From Pectobacterium araliae (GTDB taxonomy: Bacteria; Pseudomonadota; Gammaproteobacteria; Enterobacterales; Enterobacteriaceae): a stretch of 64,000 nt of DNA. Made by a program: the position numbers and the translations under genes. The notes beneath the pieces were generated by a model that did not search any database, had not been told where the DNA came from, and saw only the letters and a program-made list of their open reading frames with translations. The DNA lies in the NCBI RefSeq assembly GCF_037076465.1, contig NZ_AP028908.1:4092001-4156000 (forward strand), read 5' to 3'. Shown piece after piece: positions 1 to 9,144 of the stretch (position 1 is the first letter of the stretch; each line of letters starts with the position of its first letter).

Positions 1-230
1 TGATTCTGAATTTGTTGTAATAAAAAATATTTTTATGACTCATTAAACCCAGTATCCGAAATATTCCCTTAGTACAGAGCGACATCACTCTATAAGGTAT
101 CGTCCACACGGCGTCGCATCTTTAATTTTGGTGTGTCTGAATAGAAGTAGATCACATTAAGAAACAAACGAGGATGGGAGATAGTGCCGTTACGTCCATA
201 ACGGCGAAGGATTGTTGGCAGGATAGAGAT

Positions 231-1646
231 TCACATCGCCGTTTGTACGATAAGCTGTCCCGTCGAGCCGCGATCGGCCAGTTCCAGCGTCTGGCTGTAA
301 TACAGGAAAGGGAACGCCATGGAGGAGGGCTGCATGAAATACACCAGCAACTCGACATCGTTATCCACCCATACCGTATCTTTCCAGCCGCTGTCTTCCA
401 CCACCGGAGGGACACCATTCGCGCTGCGTACCAGAAACTTAACGCCCTGAATATGGAAAGCCTGCGGCGTATCGGCGTGGATAATCCAGCGTTCACAACG
501 GCCAAGCTGAGTTTGCACATCAGCACGCGTCATGTCCCACATCGCACCGTTGATACCAGGTAGACTGTCACCCAGACGGAACTCACGCGTGCGGCTAATA
601 CTCCCTTCAATGATGTTGTCGGCCAGCAAACGCATCGGTAGGTTGTCCGTGACTAATGGCAACAGCCCCGTCGGTTTAAGCGTAACAATTTGAGTGGAAA
701 TCAGGATGCTGGAAGGTTCAAACAAGCCACGCAGGCGATCCATAATCCCAGCCGACTCGCCTGCCGTCAGCGTGACCTCTTCGCCTTGCGACATGTCGAC
801 CAGAATTTCGCGCCGTTCGCCGGGTGCGAGCGACAGTTGGTTCACCGCCATTGGCGCGGGTAACAGCCCTTGATCGCTGGCGATCACATGCATCGCTCGG
901 CCATCGTTGAGCCGCATTACGTAACGCCGGGAGTTCGATGCGTTCAACAATCTCAGGCGAACCCAGCCGCGAGAAACTTCAACAAAGGGGTTTTGGACGC
1001 CATTAACTAACAGCGAATCCCCCACGAACCCACCGTTAGAAGGCGGATTGTAGAGAGGAACACCAAAGTTATCCAGCCGTTTATCCTGAATAATCAATGG
1101 GAAATCATCAACACCGTAGTGATTGGGAAGCGGCAGAGATTTACTGGCGCGGTCTTCCACCAGCCACAGCCCTGCCAATCCATTATAAATATGGGGGGCC
1201 ATACGGTTCGGCGTATTCGCATGATACCAGCAGGTCGCCGCGGGCTGGCGAACGGGCAATACTGGTGACCAGTCGGTTCCTGGAGAAATAATGCGGGCAG
1301 CGCCGCCCATCAGCGGCCCTGGCACCTGCAACCCACCAATCGTCATCGCGACAGGCTCATTCAGACGGTTGCTGTAAATCAGCTTAACATCATCGCCGTC
1401 ATAGACCCGCACCGTCGGCCCTAAATAACGGCCGTTAATTCCCCAAATGGACGTCTTACGATCGCCAGAAAATGCCCAATGAACACGCTGCATCGTCAGA
1501 AAAAGAGGCTGGCCTCGGCGCGACTCCAGTAATGGCGGTATCGGCAATGCGGTGGGATTCCCACTGGCTTTCGCTGCCAGTGGCGCCATACCCGCACATA
1601 ACGCAAGGCCCGATGCCTGAATAAACTGACGTCGGCTGAGTGACAT
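231..1646 (-). CDS. ftsP: Cell division protein FtsP (SufI)
   Basis: A 471-residue periplasmic protein of the multicopper-oxidase fold. In E. coli FtsP/SufI stabilises the divisome under stress and is a classic Tat substrate. The N-terminus shows the twin-arginine motif SRRQFIQ at about residues 4-10, then a hydrophobic stretch ending near AAKASG. Cupredoxin-like domains follow, but the copper-ligand clusters of true laccases are not evident, as expected for SufI. Length matches E. coli (470). It lies downstream of plsC on the same strand after a gap of about 100 bases, the E. coli parC-plsC-ftsP order. Identification is confident. Confidence 0.95.
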   Translation of the reverse strand: MSLSRRQFIQASGLALCAGMAPLAAKASGNPTALPIPPLLESRRGQPLFLTMQRVHWAFSGDRKTSIWGINGRYLGPTVRVYDGDDVKLIYSNRLNEPVAMTIGGLQVPGPLMGGAARIISPGTDWSPVLPVRQPAATCWYHANTPNRMAPHIYNGLAGLWLVEDRASKSLPLPNHYGVDDFPLIIQDKRLDNFGVPLYNPPSNGGFVGDSLLVNGVQNPFVEVSRGWVRLRLLNASNSRRYVMRLNDGRAMHVIASDQGLLPAPMAVNQLSLAPGERREILVDMSQGEEVTLTAGESAGIMDRLRGLFEPSSILISTQIVTLKPTGLLPLVTDNLPMRLLADNIIEGSISRTREFRLGDSLPGINGAMWDMTRADVQTQLGRCERWIIHADTPQAFHIQGVKFLVRSANGVPPVVEDSGWKDTVWVDNDVELLVYFMQPSSMAFPFLYYSQTLELADRGSTGQLIVQTAM

Positions 1647-1745
1647 AATGACTCCGTAAATCCATTAACCGTAAGCAAAGTTTAACGTCCGATTCGTTCT
1701 TGAATAGACAATCGGAAGAAATAATCGCGTAACCCGAGGGGAAAC

Positions 1746-2483
1746 TTATTTTTTGTTTGCCGCTTCACGCGCTGCGACTTCCACATCCAGTTCCGCAATC
1801 TTGGCAGCCATCACATCATGGCAATGTGTCGCCAGTTCACGAACCTGATCTTTGGTATACGCACGGGTATCAATCGGTGGCAGCATTTCTACGATAACGA
1901 GACCGTTATTCCAGCGGTTTAATTTCACCTTATTGCTGGTGGTAGAAACGCAAATGGGTACAACCGGCACTTTTGCGCTAATCGCGGCATGAAAAGCACC
2001 GGTTTTGAATGGCATTAGGCCGCGCCCACGGCTGCGCGTCCCTTCAGGAAACATCCAAATAGAGGTATTACGCTCTTTAATATGCTTCACGACCTGAGCA
2101 ATAGTGCCATGCGCTTTAGCACGGTTTTCACGATCAATCAGCAAGTTACCGGTCAACCAGTAGAGTGGTCCGAAGAACGGAATCCACAGTAGGCTTTTTT
2201 TACCTACGGTAACGGTGCGAGGCTGAACCGCGCTGGAGACCGTCACCATATCGTAATTATTCTGATGATTTGCGATATAGATGCAATTGCCATAATGCGC
2301 CGCTTCTTCCGGTATCCGCATTTCTACTTTCAGGCCAAATACCACGGACAAGCGGCCAAAAAGACGGCCAAAAGTTGCCACATGACGGGGATTTCGAGGG
2401 CTGAACAGGCAGTAAAACAAGCCAAAAATACAGATCAAAATCGAAAATATGACGACAACAAAAAAACGCAAAATGGATAACAT
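1746..2483 (-). CDS. plsC: 1-acyl-sn-glycerol-3-phosphate acyltransferase PlsC
   Basis: Transfers an acyl chain to lysophosphatidic acid to make phosphatidic acid at the inner membrane. The 245-residue product starts MLSILRFF; this ATG is preferred over an in-frame start 18 bases upstream because a GAGG ribosome-binding site sits five bases before it and the length equals the E. coli enzyme. An N-terminal membrane segment (about residues 5-25) is followed by the acyltransferase motif NHQNNYD (normally NHxxxxD, catalytic His and Asp) and by the FPEGTRSRG substrate-binding motif. It lies between parC and ftsP, all on the minus strand. Confidence 0.96.
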   Translation of the reverse strand: MLSILRFFVVVIFSILICIFGLFYCLFSPRNPRHVATFGRLFGRLSVVFGLKVEMRIPEEAAHYGNCIYIANHQNNYDMVTVSSAVQPRTVTVGKKSLLWIPFFGPLYWLTGNLLIDRENRAKAHGTIAQVVKHIKERNTSIWMFPEGTRSRGRGLMPFKTGAFHAAISAKVPVVPICVSTTSNKVKLNRWNNGLVIVEMLPPIDTRAYTKDQVRELATHCHDVMAAKIAELDVEVAAREAANKK

Positions 2484-2580
2484 AGCAACCTCATTAGCCA
2501 ACAGCCGCCGCTAGTATAGCGATTCCGCGCGAAAACACACGGTGATTCAATTTGCTGCGGGATGGCAACCGGAAACCAAA

Positions 2581-2604
2581 GAAAGGCGGTAAACACCGCC
2601 TTTC
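2581..2604 (-). terminator. Probable parC terminator
   Basis: A perfect 10-bp inverted repeat (GAAAGGCGGT / ACCGCCTTTC) with a 4-base loop lies just past the parC stop codon. On the minus strand it is followed by TTTGGTTT, a weak U-tract, so termination of parC before plsC is likely but may be partial. Confidence 0.6.
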
Positions 2605-2631
2605 TACATGCATAATGACAATAGGGAGGAT

Positions 2632-4902
2632 TTATTCTTCGTTGCTGCCAGTATCAACCTGCTGCGGCGCATCCACCTCAATCCGGTCGATGCGTTGCAG
2701 TCCGCGCAGTAACGTCCCTTTCCGTCCGCGCTCGCCCTGATACTTCTGAAGCTCGTTTGGACGCAGCACCAGCTTACGTTTACCGAAGTACAGCGTGACT
2801 GAAGCCTGTGGTGGCAGCAGATACAGCCAGGTCAGACGGTCTTTGCCTTCCGCAAAATCAGCCGAGGAGATGGACACAATCTTGTTGCCCTTGCCCTTCG
2901 ACAGCTGTGGCAAATCAGAGACAGGGAACAGCAGCATTCTGCCTGCGGCGGTGATCGCCATCAGCAGGTTATCGTCGCCTTTGATCTCGATCGGTGCCAG
3001 CGCCTTCGCATTATCCGGCAGCGTAATCATCGCTTTACCCGCGCGGTTACGCGCGACCAGATCGTTGAAGGTACAGACGAAGCCGTAGCCCGCATCCGAT
3101 GCCATCAGCAACAGTTGATCGTCCGCAGCCATCAGCACCTGTTCAATCGTCGCGCCCGGCGGCGGCGTGAGTTTGCCCGTCAGCGGCTCACCCTGACCGC
3201 GTGCAGAAGGCAGCGTGATCGGATCCAGCGCATAGCTGCGGCCGGTAGAATCAATGAACACCACAGGTTGATTGCTCTTGCCTTTCGCCACGGCGCGGAA
3301 ACTATCGCCCGCTTTATAGCTCAGCCCAGTAGGATCGATGTCATGCCCTTTGGCACTGCGCACCCAGCCCATTTCCGATAGCACAATGGTAACGGGTTCA
3401 GACGGCACAAAGTCATGCTCGCTCATCGCTTTCGCTTCGCCACGTTCACGCAGCGGCGAACGACGATCGTCACCATAGGCTTGCGCATCGGACTGAATTT
3501 CTTTCTTAATCAGGTTGCTGAGCTTACGATCGGATGCCAGCAGTGCTTGAAGCTGATCGCGCTCTTTTGCCAGATCGTCCTGCTCACCACGGATTTTCAT
3601 CTCTTCCAGCTTGGCCAAATGGCGTAATTTCAGCTCCAGGATCGCTTCAGCCTGTGTTTCACTCAAGCTGAACTGGCGCATCAGTACGGGCTTCGGCTCG
3701 TCTTCCGTGCGGATGATATGAATCACTTCATCAATGTTCAGGAACGCAATCAGCAAGCCTTCAAGGATATGCAGGCGCTTGAGCACTTTTTCCAGACGGT
3801 AGTTCAGACGGCGGCACACGGTGTCGCGACGGAAAACCAGCCATTCGCTCAGGATCTCAACCAGCCCTTTCACGCTAGGGCGACCATCCAGACCGATCAT
3901 GTTCATGTTAACGCGATAGCTTTTTTCCAGATCGGTCGTAGCGAACAGATGGTTCATCACCTGATCCATATCGATACGGTTCGAGCGCGGCACCAGCACC
4001 AAACGGGTTGGATTCTCATGATCGGATTCATCGCGCAGGTCTTCGACCATCGGCAGCTTCTTCGCCCGCATCTGGCTGGCAATCTGCTCCAGCACTTTGG
4101 CACCGGAAACCTGATGCGGCAGCGCGGTAATGACGACATCACCGTCTTCTTTCTTCCAGACCGCGCGCATCCGCACTGAACCACGGCCATTCTGGTAGAG
4201 TTTGCGCACTTCATCGCGTGGCGTGATGATTTCGGCTTCCGTCGGGAAATCCGGCCCTTGAACATGCTGCAACAGCTCTTCCAGCGAGGCCTTCGGATTT
4301 TCCAGCAGCATCACTGCGGCGGCAGCGACTTCACGCACGTTGTGCGGCGGTATGTCCGTTGCCATCCCGACGGCGATCCCGGTGGTGCCGTTCAGCAGAA
4401 TATTAGGCAGACGCGCAGGCAGCATCTTCGGCTCTTGCATCGTGCCATCAAAGTTCGGGGTGTAATCGACCGTGCCCTGCCCGAGTTCAGACAGCAGCAG
4501 TTCTGCATATTTGGACAACCGCGATTCGGTATAACGCATGGCGGCGAACGATTTCGGATCGTCCGGTGCGCCCCAGTTCCCCTGACCATCCACCAGCGGA
4601 TAGCGGTACGAGAACGGCTGCGCCATCAGCACCATCGCTTCATAGCAGGCGCTATCGCCGTGCGGGTGGTATTTACCCAGCACGTCACCCACGGTACGGG
4701 CGGATTTTTTAAATTTGGCGCTGGCATTCAGCCCCAGCTCGGACATCGCATACACGATGCGACGCTGCACAGGTTTCAGACCATCGCCAATGAACGGCAA
4801 TGCCCTGTCCATGATGACGTACATGGAATAATTCAGGTATGCATTTTCGGTAAACGTGCGCAGCGCAAGGCTTTCTGCGCCGTCATGAGTCATCTCACTC
4901 AT
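2632..4902 (-). CDS. parC: DNA topoisomerase IV subunit A ParC
   Basis: Breakage-reunion subunit of topoisomerase IV, which decatenates daughter chromosomes with ParE. It has 756 residues (E. coli 752). The winged-helix/tower region carries the active-site tyrosine in AAMRYTES (about residue 124, equal to E. coli Tyr120). The quinolone-resistance region reads [11 protein letters not shown], so the positions equal to E. coli Ser80 and Glu84 are wild type. The N-terminus is four residues longer than in E. coli. The C-terminal beta-pinwheel is complete and ends in an acidic tail. The partner parE is about 7.4 kb away, as is typical of enterobacteria. Confidence 0.98.
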   Translation of the reverse strand: MSEMTHDGAESLALRTFTENAYLNYSMYVIMDRALPFIGDGLKPVQRRIVYAMSELGLNASAKFKKSARTVGDVLGKYHPHGDSACYEAMVLMAQPFSYRYPLVDGQGNWGAPDDPKSFAAMRYTESRLSKYAELLLSELGQGTVDYTPNFDGTMQEPKMLPARLPNILLNGTTGIAVGMATDIPPHNVREVAAAAVMLLENPKASLEELLQHVQGPDFPTEAEIITPRDEVRKLYQNGRGSVRMRAVWKKEDGDVVITALPHQVSGAKVLEQIASQMRAKKLPMVEDLRDESDHENPTRLVLVPRSNRIDMDQVMNHLFATTDLEKSYRVNMNMIGLDGRPSVKGLVEILSEWLVFRRDTVCRRLNYRLEKVLKRLHILEGLLIAFLNIDEVIHIIRTEDEPKPVLMRQFSLSETQAEAILELKLRHLAKLEEMKIRGEQDDLAKERDQLQALLASDRKLSNLIKKEIQSDAQAYGDDRRSPLRERGEAKAMSEHDFVPSEPVTIVLSEMGWVRSAKGHDIDPTGLSYKAGDSFRAVAKGKSNQPVVFIDSTGRSYALDPITLPSARGQGEPLTGKLTPPPGATIEQVLMAADDQLLLMASDAGYGFVCTFNDLVARNRAGKAMITLPDNAKALAPIEIKGDDNLLMAITAAGRMLLFPVSDLPQLSKGKGNKIVSISSADFAEGKDRLTWLYLLPPQASVTLYFGKRKLVLRPNELQKYQGERGRKGTLLRGLQRIDRIEVDAPQQVDTGSNEE

Positions 4903-5235
4903 TTATCTCACTTCCCTCACATCGCGGCGCGATTGTTACGCTTTCCGACACGCCATAGCGGCGGTATGTTTGGCGGGAATAGTACCTTATCTGATGAGGT
5001 GATGTCACAGAGAACAATGCCGCGTGTTGATGTGAATCCGACGCTTGCCAGGGAAGGTCGCTAGCGGTAATGGTAGATGCTCGGCAGTCATCGTTTCACC
5101 CCAGACGGAAATCGACGCTTGATCTGGCCGCAGCCCGGCCGTTCCTTCCAACTGGGTGTGAATGTAGATTTCTCATCCGCATCACTCACGATTCAATAAA
5201 AAAGGCGATGCATCATTCAGGCATCGCCACCACTC

Positions 5236-5273
5236 AGGCAAGAATGCACACAGCTGCTTTCTTGCCTTTTTAT
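5236..5273 (+). terminator. Orphan intrinsic terminator on plus strand
   Basis: A perfect 9-bp stem (AGGCAAGAA / TTCTTGCCT, loop 5245-5258) runs straight into TTTTTATTTT, a textbook rho-independent terminator for plus-strand transcription. No plus-strand gene lies upstream in the window before it. A second hairpin (GGCGATGC / GCATCGCC, 5204-5228) precedes it and has an A-run on its left, so it could itself terminate minus-strand transcription. Confidence 0.65.
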
Positions 5274-5385
5274 TTTCCTCCACATGCTTATCTCGCCGCA
5301 TTACGTTTAATTACGCCAACATCGCTACTTTCACAGTATTAAATAATGACTATGCCAATAAGCATGTCTGACTGAACTCACGCTA

Positions 5386-5407
5386 TAACGTGATCGCGAT
5401 CTCAATT
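5386..5407 (+). promoter_or_regulatory. CRP-like site upstream of the PTS operon
   Basis: CGTGA-N6-TCTCA (5389-5404) matches the cAMP receptor protein consensus TGTGA-N6-TCACA at 8 of 10 core positions, with A/T-rich flanks. A -10-like TATGTT lies at 5424-5429, so a start near 5436-5438 would place the site at about -40, as in class II CRP promoters. This fits catabolite control of a sugar operon. Prediction from sequence only. Confidence 0.4.
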
Positions 5408-5612
5408 AATATTCCGTCGGCGCTATGTTTTAATTTTGTCCTATTCAGCGGACAGCATTTAGTATTGTCCCTATCGACTATCGCGACTAGATTAATCACT
5501 ACAGCATCCTATTTAAATAAACCGATAGAGAAAATAAAACAGGGAATTATTTAGAAAAAGTTATCAATTCGATAAGCATCAGAAAATCTAACGTCTCACA
5601 TAGGGGAATATG

Positions 5613-7160
5613 ATGCAGCCACTCACCTCCCGCCAGAACCGTTTATTGAAATATCTGTTGCAACACCAGGGATATGTAACGGTTAAAGATATTGCACATT
5701 ACCTGGATGTGTCTGAGAAAACCGTTTATCGCGATATGCAATTTGTTGAAGCCTTCCTTTCTGTCTGGAATATTTATCCAGACAAAAAGGTCGGTGCGGG
5801 AATCATGTTAACCACGGATGACGAACGGCACCTCATGCTGCTGGAACAGCAAATTGTCGTGGATGACGGGGATACCGATGCCCTGATCAATAACGCTCGT
5901 CGTGTCAAAATCGCCTCACAGTTGTTAAGCGACACGCCTCATGAGACCTCCATCAGCAAACTGTCTGAGCGCTATTTCATCAGCAGCGCCTCTATCGTTA
6001 ACGATCTGAAAATCATCGAAAGCTGGCTACATCCATTAGGGCTGTCGCTGGTACGCAGCCAGAGCGGTACGCACATTGAAGGCAGTGAGAATCGGGTGCG
6101 TCAGGCGATGGTCTCGCTCATCAACGATGTCATGCACCATAAAGAACCCGGCCCGTTTAACCATTCTCGTCTCGACCCCGGCAGCTATAAGGCACTGATT
6201 ACCTATTTCGGCGAAAAAGACGTTTCCTTCGTCGAATCACTGTTACAGGACATGGAGCAGCAGCTTTCTTATCCACTCGGCGAGCCTTATTACATCAATA
6301 TTTTCACGCATACCTTAATTATGATGCATCGTATTGCGCAGGGAAAAGCGTTAATCATGGCGGAAGAATCGGTTCATCATCAGGTGGATAATCGCATATT
6401 CTCCATCGCTAAAAATATGGTTACCCAAATAGAGCAACGCGTCGAGAGCACGCTACCTTCTGATGAAGTCTGGTTTATTTACCAATATATTATTTCCTCA
6501 GGCATTGTGATGGAGGAGCGTGCGGATAACCAACTGCTTCGCTATCAATTTTCTAACGGTGAATCACGTAAAATCACGCGAGCATTGACGCAGATATTTT
6601 CTGATTTAATCAATATCGATCTGCGCACAGATAAGTTATTACAGGAAGGGTTGCTTATTCATATCAAGCCGTTGCTTAACCGACTAAAGTATCAAATACA
6701 CATTCGCAATCCGTTATTAGACGATATCAAAAGCGAATTTATCGATATTTATGAAATGACTCAGCAAGCCATGAATGAAGTCTGTCAGCGATTTCAATTA
6801 AAACCCGTCGCTGAGGATGAAGTTGGCTATCTGACCATTCATTTCCAAGCCGCGCTGGAACGCCAAATTGCGCATAAACGTATTCTGGTGGTGTGCTCCA
6901 GCGGAGTAGGAACGTCACATTTGTTGAAAAATCGTATTCTGCGCGCGTTTCCTGACTGGATTATTGTTGGCGTTATTTCGGCCAGTAATATGCAGATATT
7001 TTGCCAGCGGGAAGATATTGAACTGATTATTTCCACGATTCATCTGGAAGAACAACACATTCCTGTCGTCTATGTTTCCGCCTTTTTTAATGATGATGAC
7101 ATTAAGCGCGTTACAGAAAAGGTTATCGCTAATCAACTGCATCAGGCCGTCCCTCACTGA
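5613..7160 (+). CDS. PRD-containing PTS transcriptional regulator (BglG/MtlR family)
   Basis: A 515-residue regulator heading the sugar operon. The N-terminus has a DNA-binding helix-turn-helix (LTSRQNRLLKYLL...VKDIAHYLDVSEKTVYRDM, about residues 4-50) rather than an RNA-binding CAT domain, so it should act on DNA like MtlR/LicR-type activators and not as an antiterminator. A second HTH-like segment and two PRD domains follow; their histidines would be phosphorylated by the PTS. The C-terminus is an EIIB-like domain with the cysteine motif VVCSSGVGTSHLL (near residue 430). The EIIA domain often fused at the end of this family is absent; a separate EIIA gene follows 48 bases later. ATG 5613 is preferred to 5610 because AGGGGA at 5602-5607 is then five bases away. 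Confidence 0.85.
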   Translation: MQPLTSRQNRLLKYLLQHQGYVTVKDIAHYLDVSEKTVYRDMQFVEAFLSVWNIYPDKKVGAGIMLTTDDERHLMLLEQQIVVDDGDTDALINNARRVKIASQLLSDTPHETSISKLSERYFISSASIVNDLKIIESWLHPLGLSLVRSQSGTHIEGSENRVRQAMVSLINDVMHHKEPGPFNHSRLDPGSYKALITYFGEKDVSFVESLLQDMEQQLSYPLGEPYYINIFTHTLIMMHRIAQGKALIMAEESVHHQVDNRIFSIAKNMVTQIEQRVESTLPSDEVWFIYQYIISSGIVMEERADNQLLRYQFSNGESRKITRALTQIFSDLINIDLRTDKLLQEGLLIHIKPLLNRLKYQIHIRNPLLDDIKSEFIDIYEMTQQAMNEVCQRFQLKPVAEDEVGYLTIHFQAALERQIAHKRILVVCSSGVGTSHLLKNRILRAFPDWIIVGVISASNMQIFCQREDIELIISTIHLEEQHIPVVYVSAFFNDDDIKRVTEKVIANQLHQAVPH

Positions 7161-7208
7161 TTATTGGCCAAACGTTAATTTTTCAAATTTATAGATGAGG
7201 TGTGATCA

Positions 7209-7688
7209 ATGGATATCAATAAAATACTGAACGCCAATCGCGTGAAGTTAAACATGTCTGCAACCAATAAAGATGAAGCCATTAATGAATTAACCGAGCT
7301 GCTGTATGCCGATGGTGCCATTACCAATAAGCAGGATTTTATTCACGATGTCTGGTTACGCGAAGCGGAAGGATCAACCGGTTTTGAAAATCATATTGCG
7401 ATCCCTCATGGAAAATCCTCCGCCGTAAAACAAACCACACTCGCGATTGGCCGCACCCGTCAGGATATTCCCTGGGAAACGCTGGACGGCAGCCAGGTTC
7501 GCTGCATTATTCTCTTTGCCGTGCGTCTGGAAGATCAGAACACGACACACATTCGCCTGCTGTCTCAGGTTGCCAGTGCGCTGGCCGATGATGAGGTGAT
7601 TGCTCAACTGTTGGACGAATCCGATCCCCATAACATTATTCGGCTGTTTAGTCAGTATGCAGAAACAGCACCTGTTACTCCGACATAA
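7209..7688 (+). CDS. PTS fructose-family EIIA component
   Basis: A 159-residue PTS_EIIA type-2 domain protein that would accept phosphate from HPr and pass it to EIIB. The phosphorylatable histidine is in HIAIPHGKS (second His, near residue 67). GAGGTG lies six bases before the ATG. It follows the PRD regulator, which lacks its own EIIA domain, and precedes EIIB by 13 bases, so it probably serves both transport and control of the regulator. It belongs to the same superfamily as PtsN (60080-60553). Confidence 0.9.
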   Translation: MDINKILNANRVKLNMSATNKDEAINELTELLYADGAITNKQDFIHDVWLREAEGSTGFENHIAIPHGKSSAVKQTTLAIGRTRQDIPWETLDGSQVRCIILFAVRLEDQNTTHIRLLSQVASALADDEVIAQLLDESDPHNIIRLFSQYAETAPVTPT

Positions 7689-7701
7689 GACGAGGCTCAA
7701 A

Positions 7702-8016
7702 ATGAATATTGTTTGTGTTGCCGCCTGCACGGCAGGTATCGCGCATACCTATATCGCACGCGAGAAACTCATTAAAGGCGCCAATGCGTTGAATTACGCT
7801 ATCAAAGTGGAAACCCAAGGCACCATTGGTACAGAGAATGAATTAACACCCGATGAAATCGCCGCAGCCGATGTCGTTATTCTGGCCATCGATATCAAAA
7901 TAACAGGAGAAGAGCGGTTTAAAGGTAAACCCATTGTTCGGGTAAAAACGGAGGTGGTTATTAAATCTCCCATCAAGTTTCTGGAAAAAGTCGCTAGTTC
8001 TTTAGCGGGTGCCTGA
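7702..8016 (+). CDS. PTS fructose-family EIIB component
   Basis: A 104-residue stand-alone EIIB of the fructose/mannitol family. The N-terminus MNIVCVAACTAGIAHTY holds the phospho-cysteine motif (CTAGIAHTY, typical of fructose EIIB, CPTGIAHTY). It transfers phosphate from EIIA to the sugar during import by EIIC. The ATG at 7702 has GAGG upstream and follows the EIIA stop by 13 bases. In many fructose transporters this domain is fused to EIIC; here it is separate. Confidence 0.92.
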   Translation: MNIVCVAACTAGIAHTYIAREKLIKGANALNYAIKVETQGTIGTENELTPDEIAAADVVILAIDIKITGEERFKGKPIVRVKTEVVIKSPIKFLEKVASSLAGA

Positions 8017-8041
8017 ATATCTCCATTTCGGGGTAATCATT

Positions 8042-9133
8042 ATGAACACCAGAGAAATAACTGTTGGACAGGAAATAAAACGGCATCTCCTTACCGGTAT
8101 TTCCTGGATGATCCCACTGATTGTCGCCGCCGGGATCTGTATTGCACTCGGTCAGGTCATCGGTGGCCCGGATGTCGGTAAGCAAACTGGCAGTATCGCG
8201 TGGATGCTTAATCAGATCGGCGGCTGGGGAATGGGGCTGATTGTTCCGCTCATCAGCGCCGCGATCGCCTACTCCATTGCCGACCGCCCCGGTTTCGCAC
8301 CTGGCCTGATTGTGGGCTTCATCTGCGGCCAGATTCAAACCGGGTTTATCGGCGGTATTCTCGGCGGCTTTTTAGTCGGCTACACCGTGCTGCTGCTGCG
8401 TCGCTACATCAAGCTGCCCACCTCGATGCAGGGGCTGATGCCCGTCATGATCCTGCCGCTGCTCAGTACCATTATCGCAGGGCTGTTGATGATGACGTTT
8501 ATCGGTCAACCCATCGTCTGGCTGCAAAAAGTGCTGATTCATCTGCTGGAATCCATGCAAGGCGGCTCGAAATTCCTGATGGGCGCGATTTTGGGGGCGA
8601 TGGCAACCTTCGATTTCGGTGGACCAGTGAACAAAACGATGTCGCTCTTCGCGGACGGAATGCTGGTCGATGGCATTTACGGACCGGAAGCCGTCAAATT
8701 TGTCGGCTCCATGATTCCGCCCTTCGGCATCACGCTTTCCTTCCTGCTGACCCGCTACAAGTACACTCGCGCAGAAAAAGAGGCACTGAAAGCCGCCTTC
8801 CCGATGGGGATCTGCATGATTACCGAAGGGGTGATCCCGATTGCTGCACGCGATTTGTTCAGAGTCGTTGCCAGCTGTGTCGTCGCCTCCGCCATTGCAG
8901 GTGGGCTGATCATGGTCTGGGGCGTGGAGGCTCCCGTGCCGCACGGCGGCATGTTTGTCGTCCCACTATTTACCAAGCCACTGATGTTCTGTCTGGCACT
9001 CGGTATCGGCACGGTCATCTGCGGCGTGATGCTGTCGCTGATTAAGAAACGCGTCACGCAGGCTGATGAAGAATTCGACGACGTTGATGACAGCAGCGTG
9101 CGTGACGAAGACATTAAATTCACTCTCGAATAA
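8042..9133 (+). CDS. PTS fructose-family EIIC permease
   Basis: A 363-residue integral membrane permease, fructose-family EIIC. Hydrophobic segments cover most of the protein, for example ISWMIPLIVAAGICIAL near residue 20, IGGILGGFLVGYTVLLL near 105 and LMPVMILPLLSTIIAGLL near 135. The conserved motif GAMATFDFGGPVNK (about 185) and GICMITEGVIPIA (about 257) are typical of EIIC-Fru. The C-terminus is a short acidic cytoplasmic tail. ATG 8042 is chosen for its GGGG at about 8 bases. Substrate cannot be read from sequence; with two ketose-bisphosphate aldolases downstream a ketose is likely. Confidence 0.9.
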   Translation: MNTREITVGQEIKRHLLTGISWMIPLIVAAGICIALGQVIGGPDVGKQTGSIAWMLNQIGGWGMGLIVPLISAAIAYSIADRPGFAPGLIVGFICGQIQTGFIGGILGGFLVGYTVLLLRRYIKLPTSMQGLMPVMILPLLSTIIAGLLMMTFIGQPIVWLQKVLIHLLESMQGGSKFLMGAILGAMATFDFGGPVNKTMSLFADGMLVDGIYGPEAVKFVGSMIPPFGITLSFLLTRYKYTRAEKEALKAAFPMGICMITEGVIPIAARDLFRVVASCVVASAIAGGLIMVWGVEAPVPHGGMFVVPLFTKPLMFCLALGIGTVICGVMLSLIKKRVTQADEEFDDVDDSSVRDEDIKFTLE

Positions 9134-9144
9134 CAGGAGCCGCC

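Larger units (their letters stand above)
4903..5612. other. Intergenic region between parC and PTS regulator
   Basis: About 710 bases without a convincing gene. The part next to parC should hold its promoter (minus). Two hairpins lie at 5204-5228 and 5236-5273 and a CRP-like site with a -10-like hexamer at 5386-5429. TTGTCC direct repeats with an intervening GGACA follow at 5436-5474. A 90-codon reading frame at 5070-5342 overlaps the hairpins, has no ribosome-binding site and has an unlikely composition; I do not call it. Confidence 0.6.

Noticed and set aside
186..205. Hairpin GCCGTTA / TAACGGC after ftsP
   Set aside because: Seven-bp stem with no T-run; too weak to call the ftsP terminator. 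I see nothing else in bases 1-230.
2632..4902. Quinolone-resistance substitutions in parC
   Set aside because: The positions equal to E. coli Ser80 and Glu84 are wild type; parE likewise shows no obvious change.
5070..5342. Open frame of 90 codons upstream of the PTS regulator
   Set aside because: No ribosome-binding site, covers both hairpins and the terminator, and the composition does not look like a protein.
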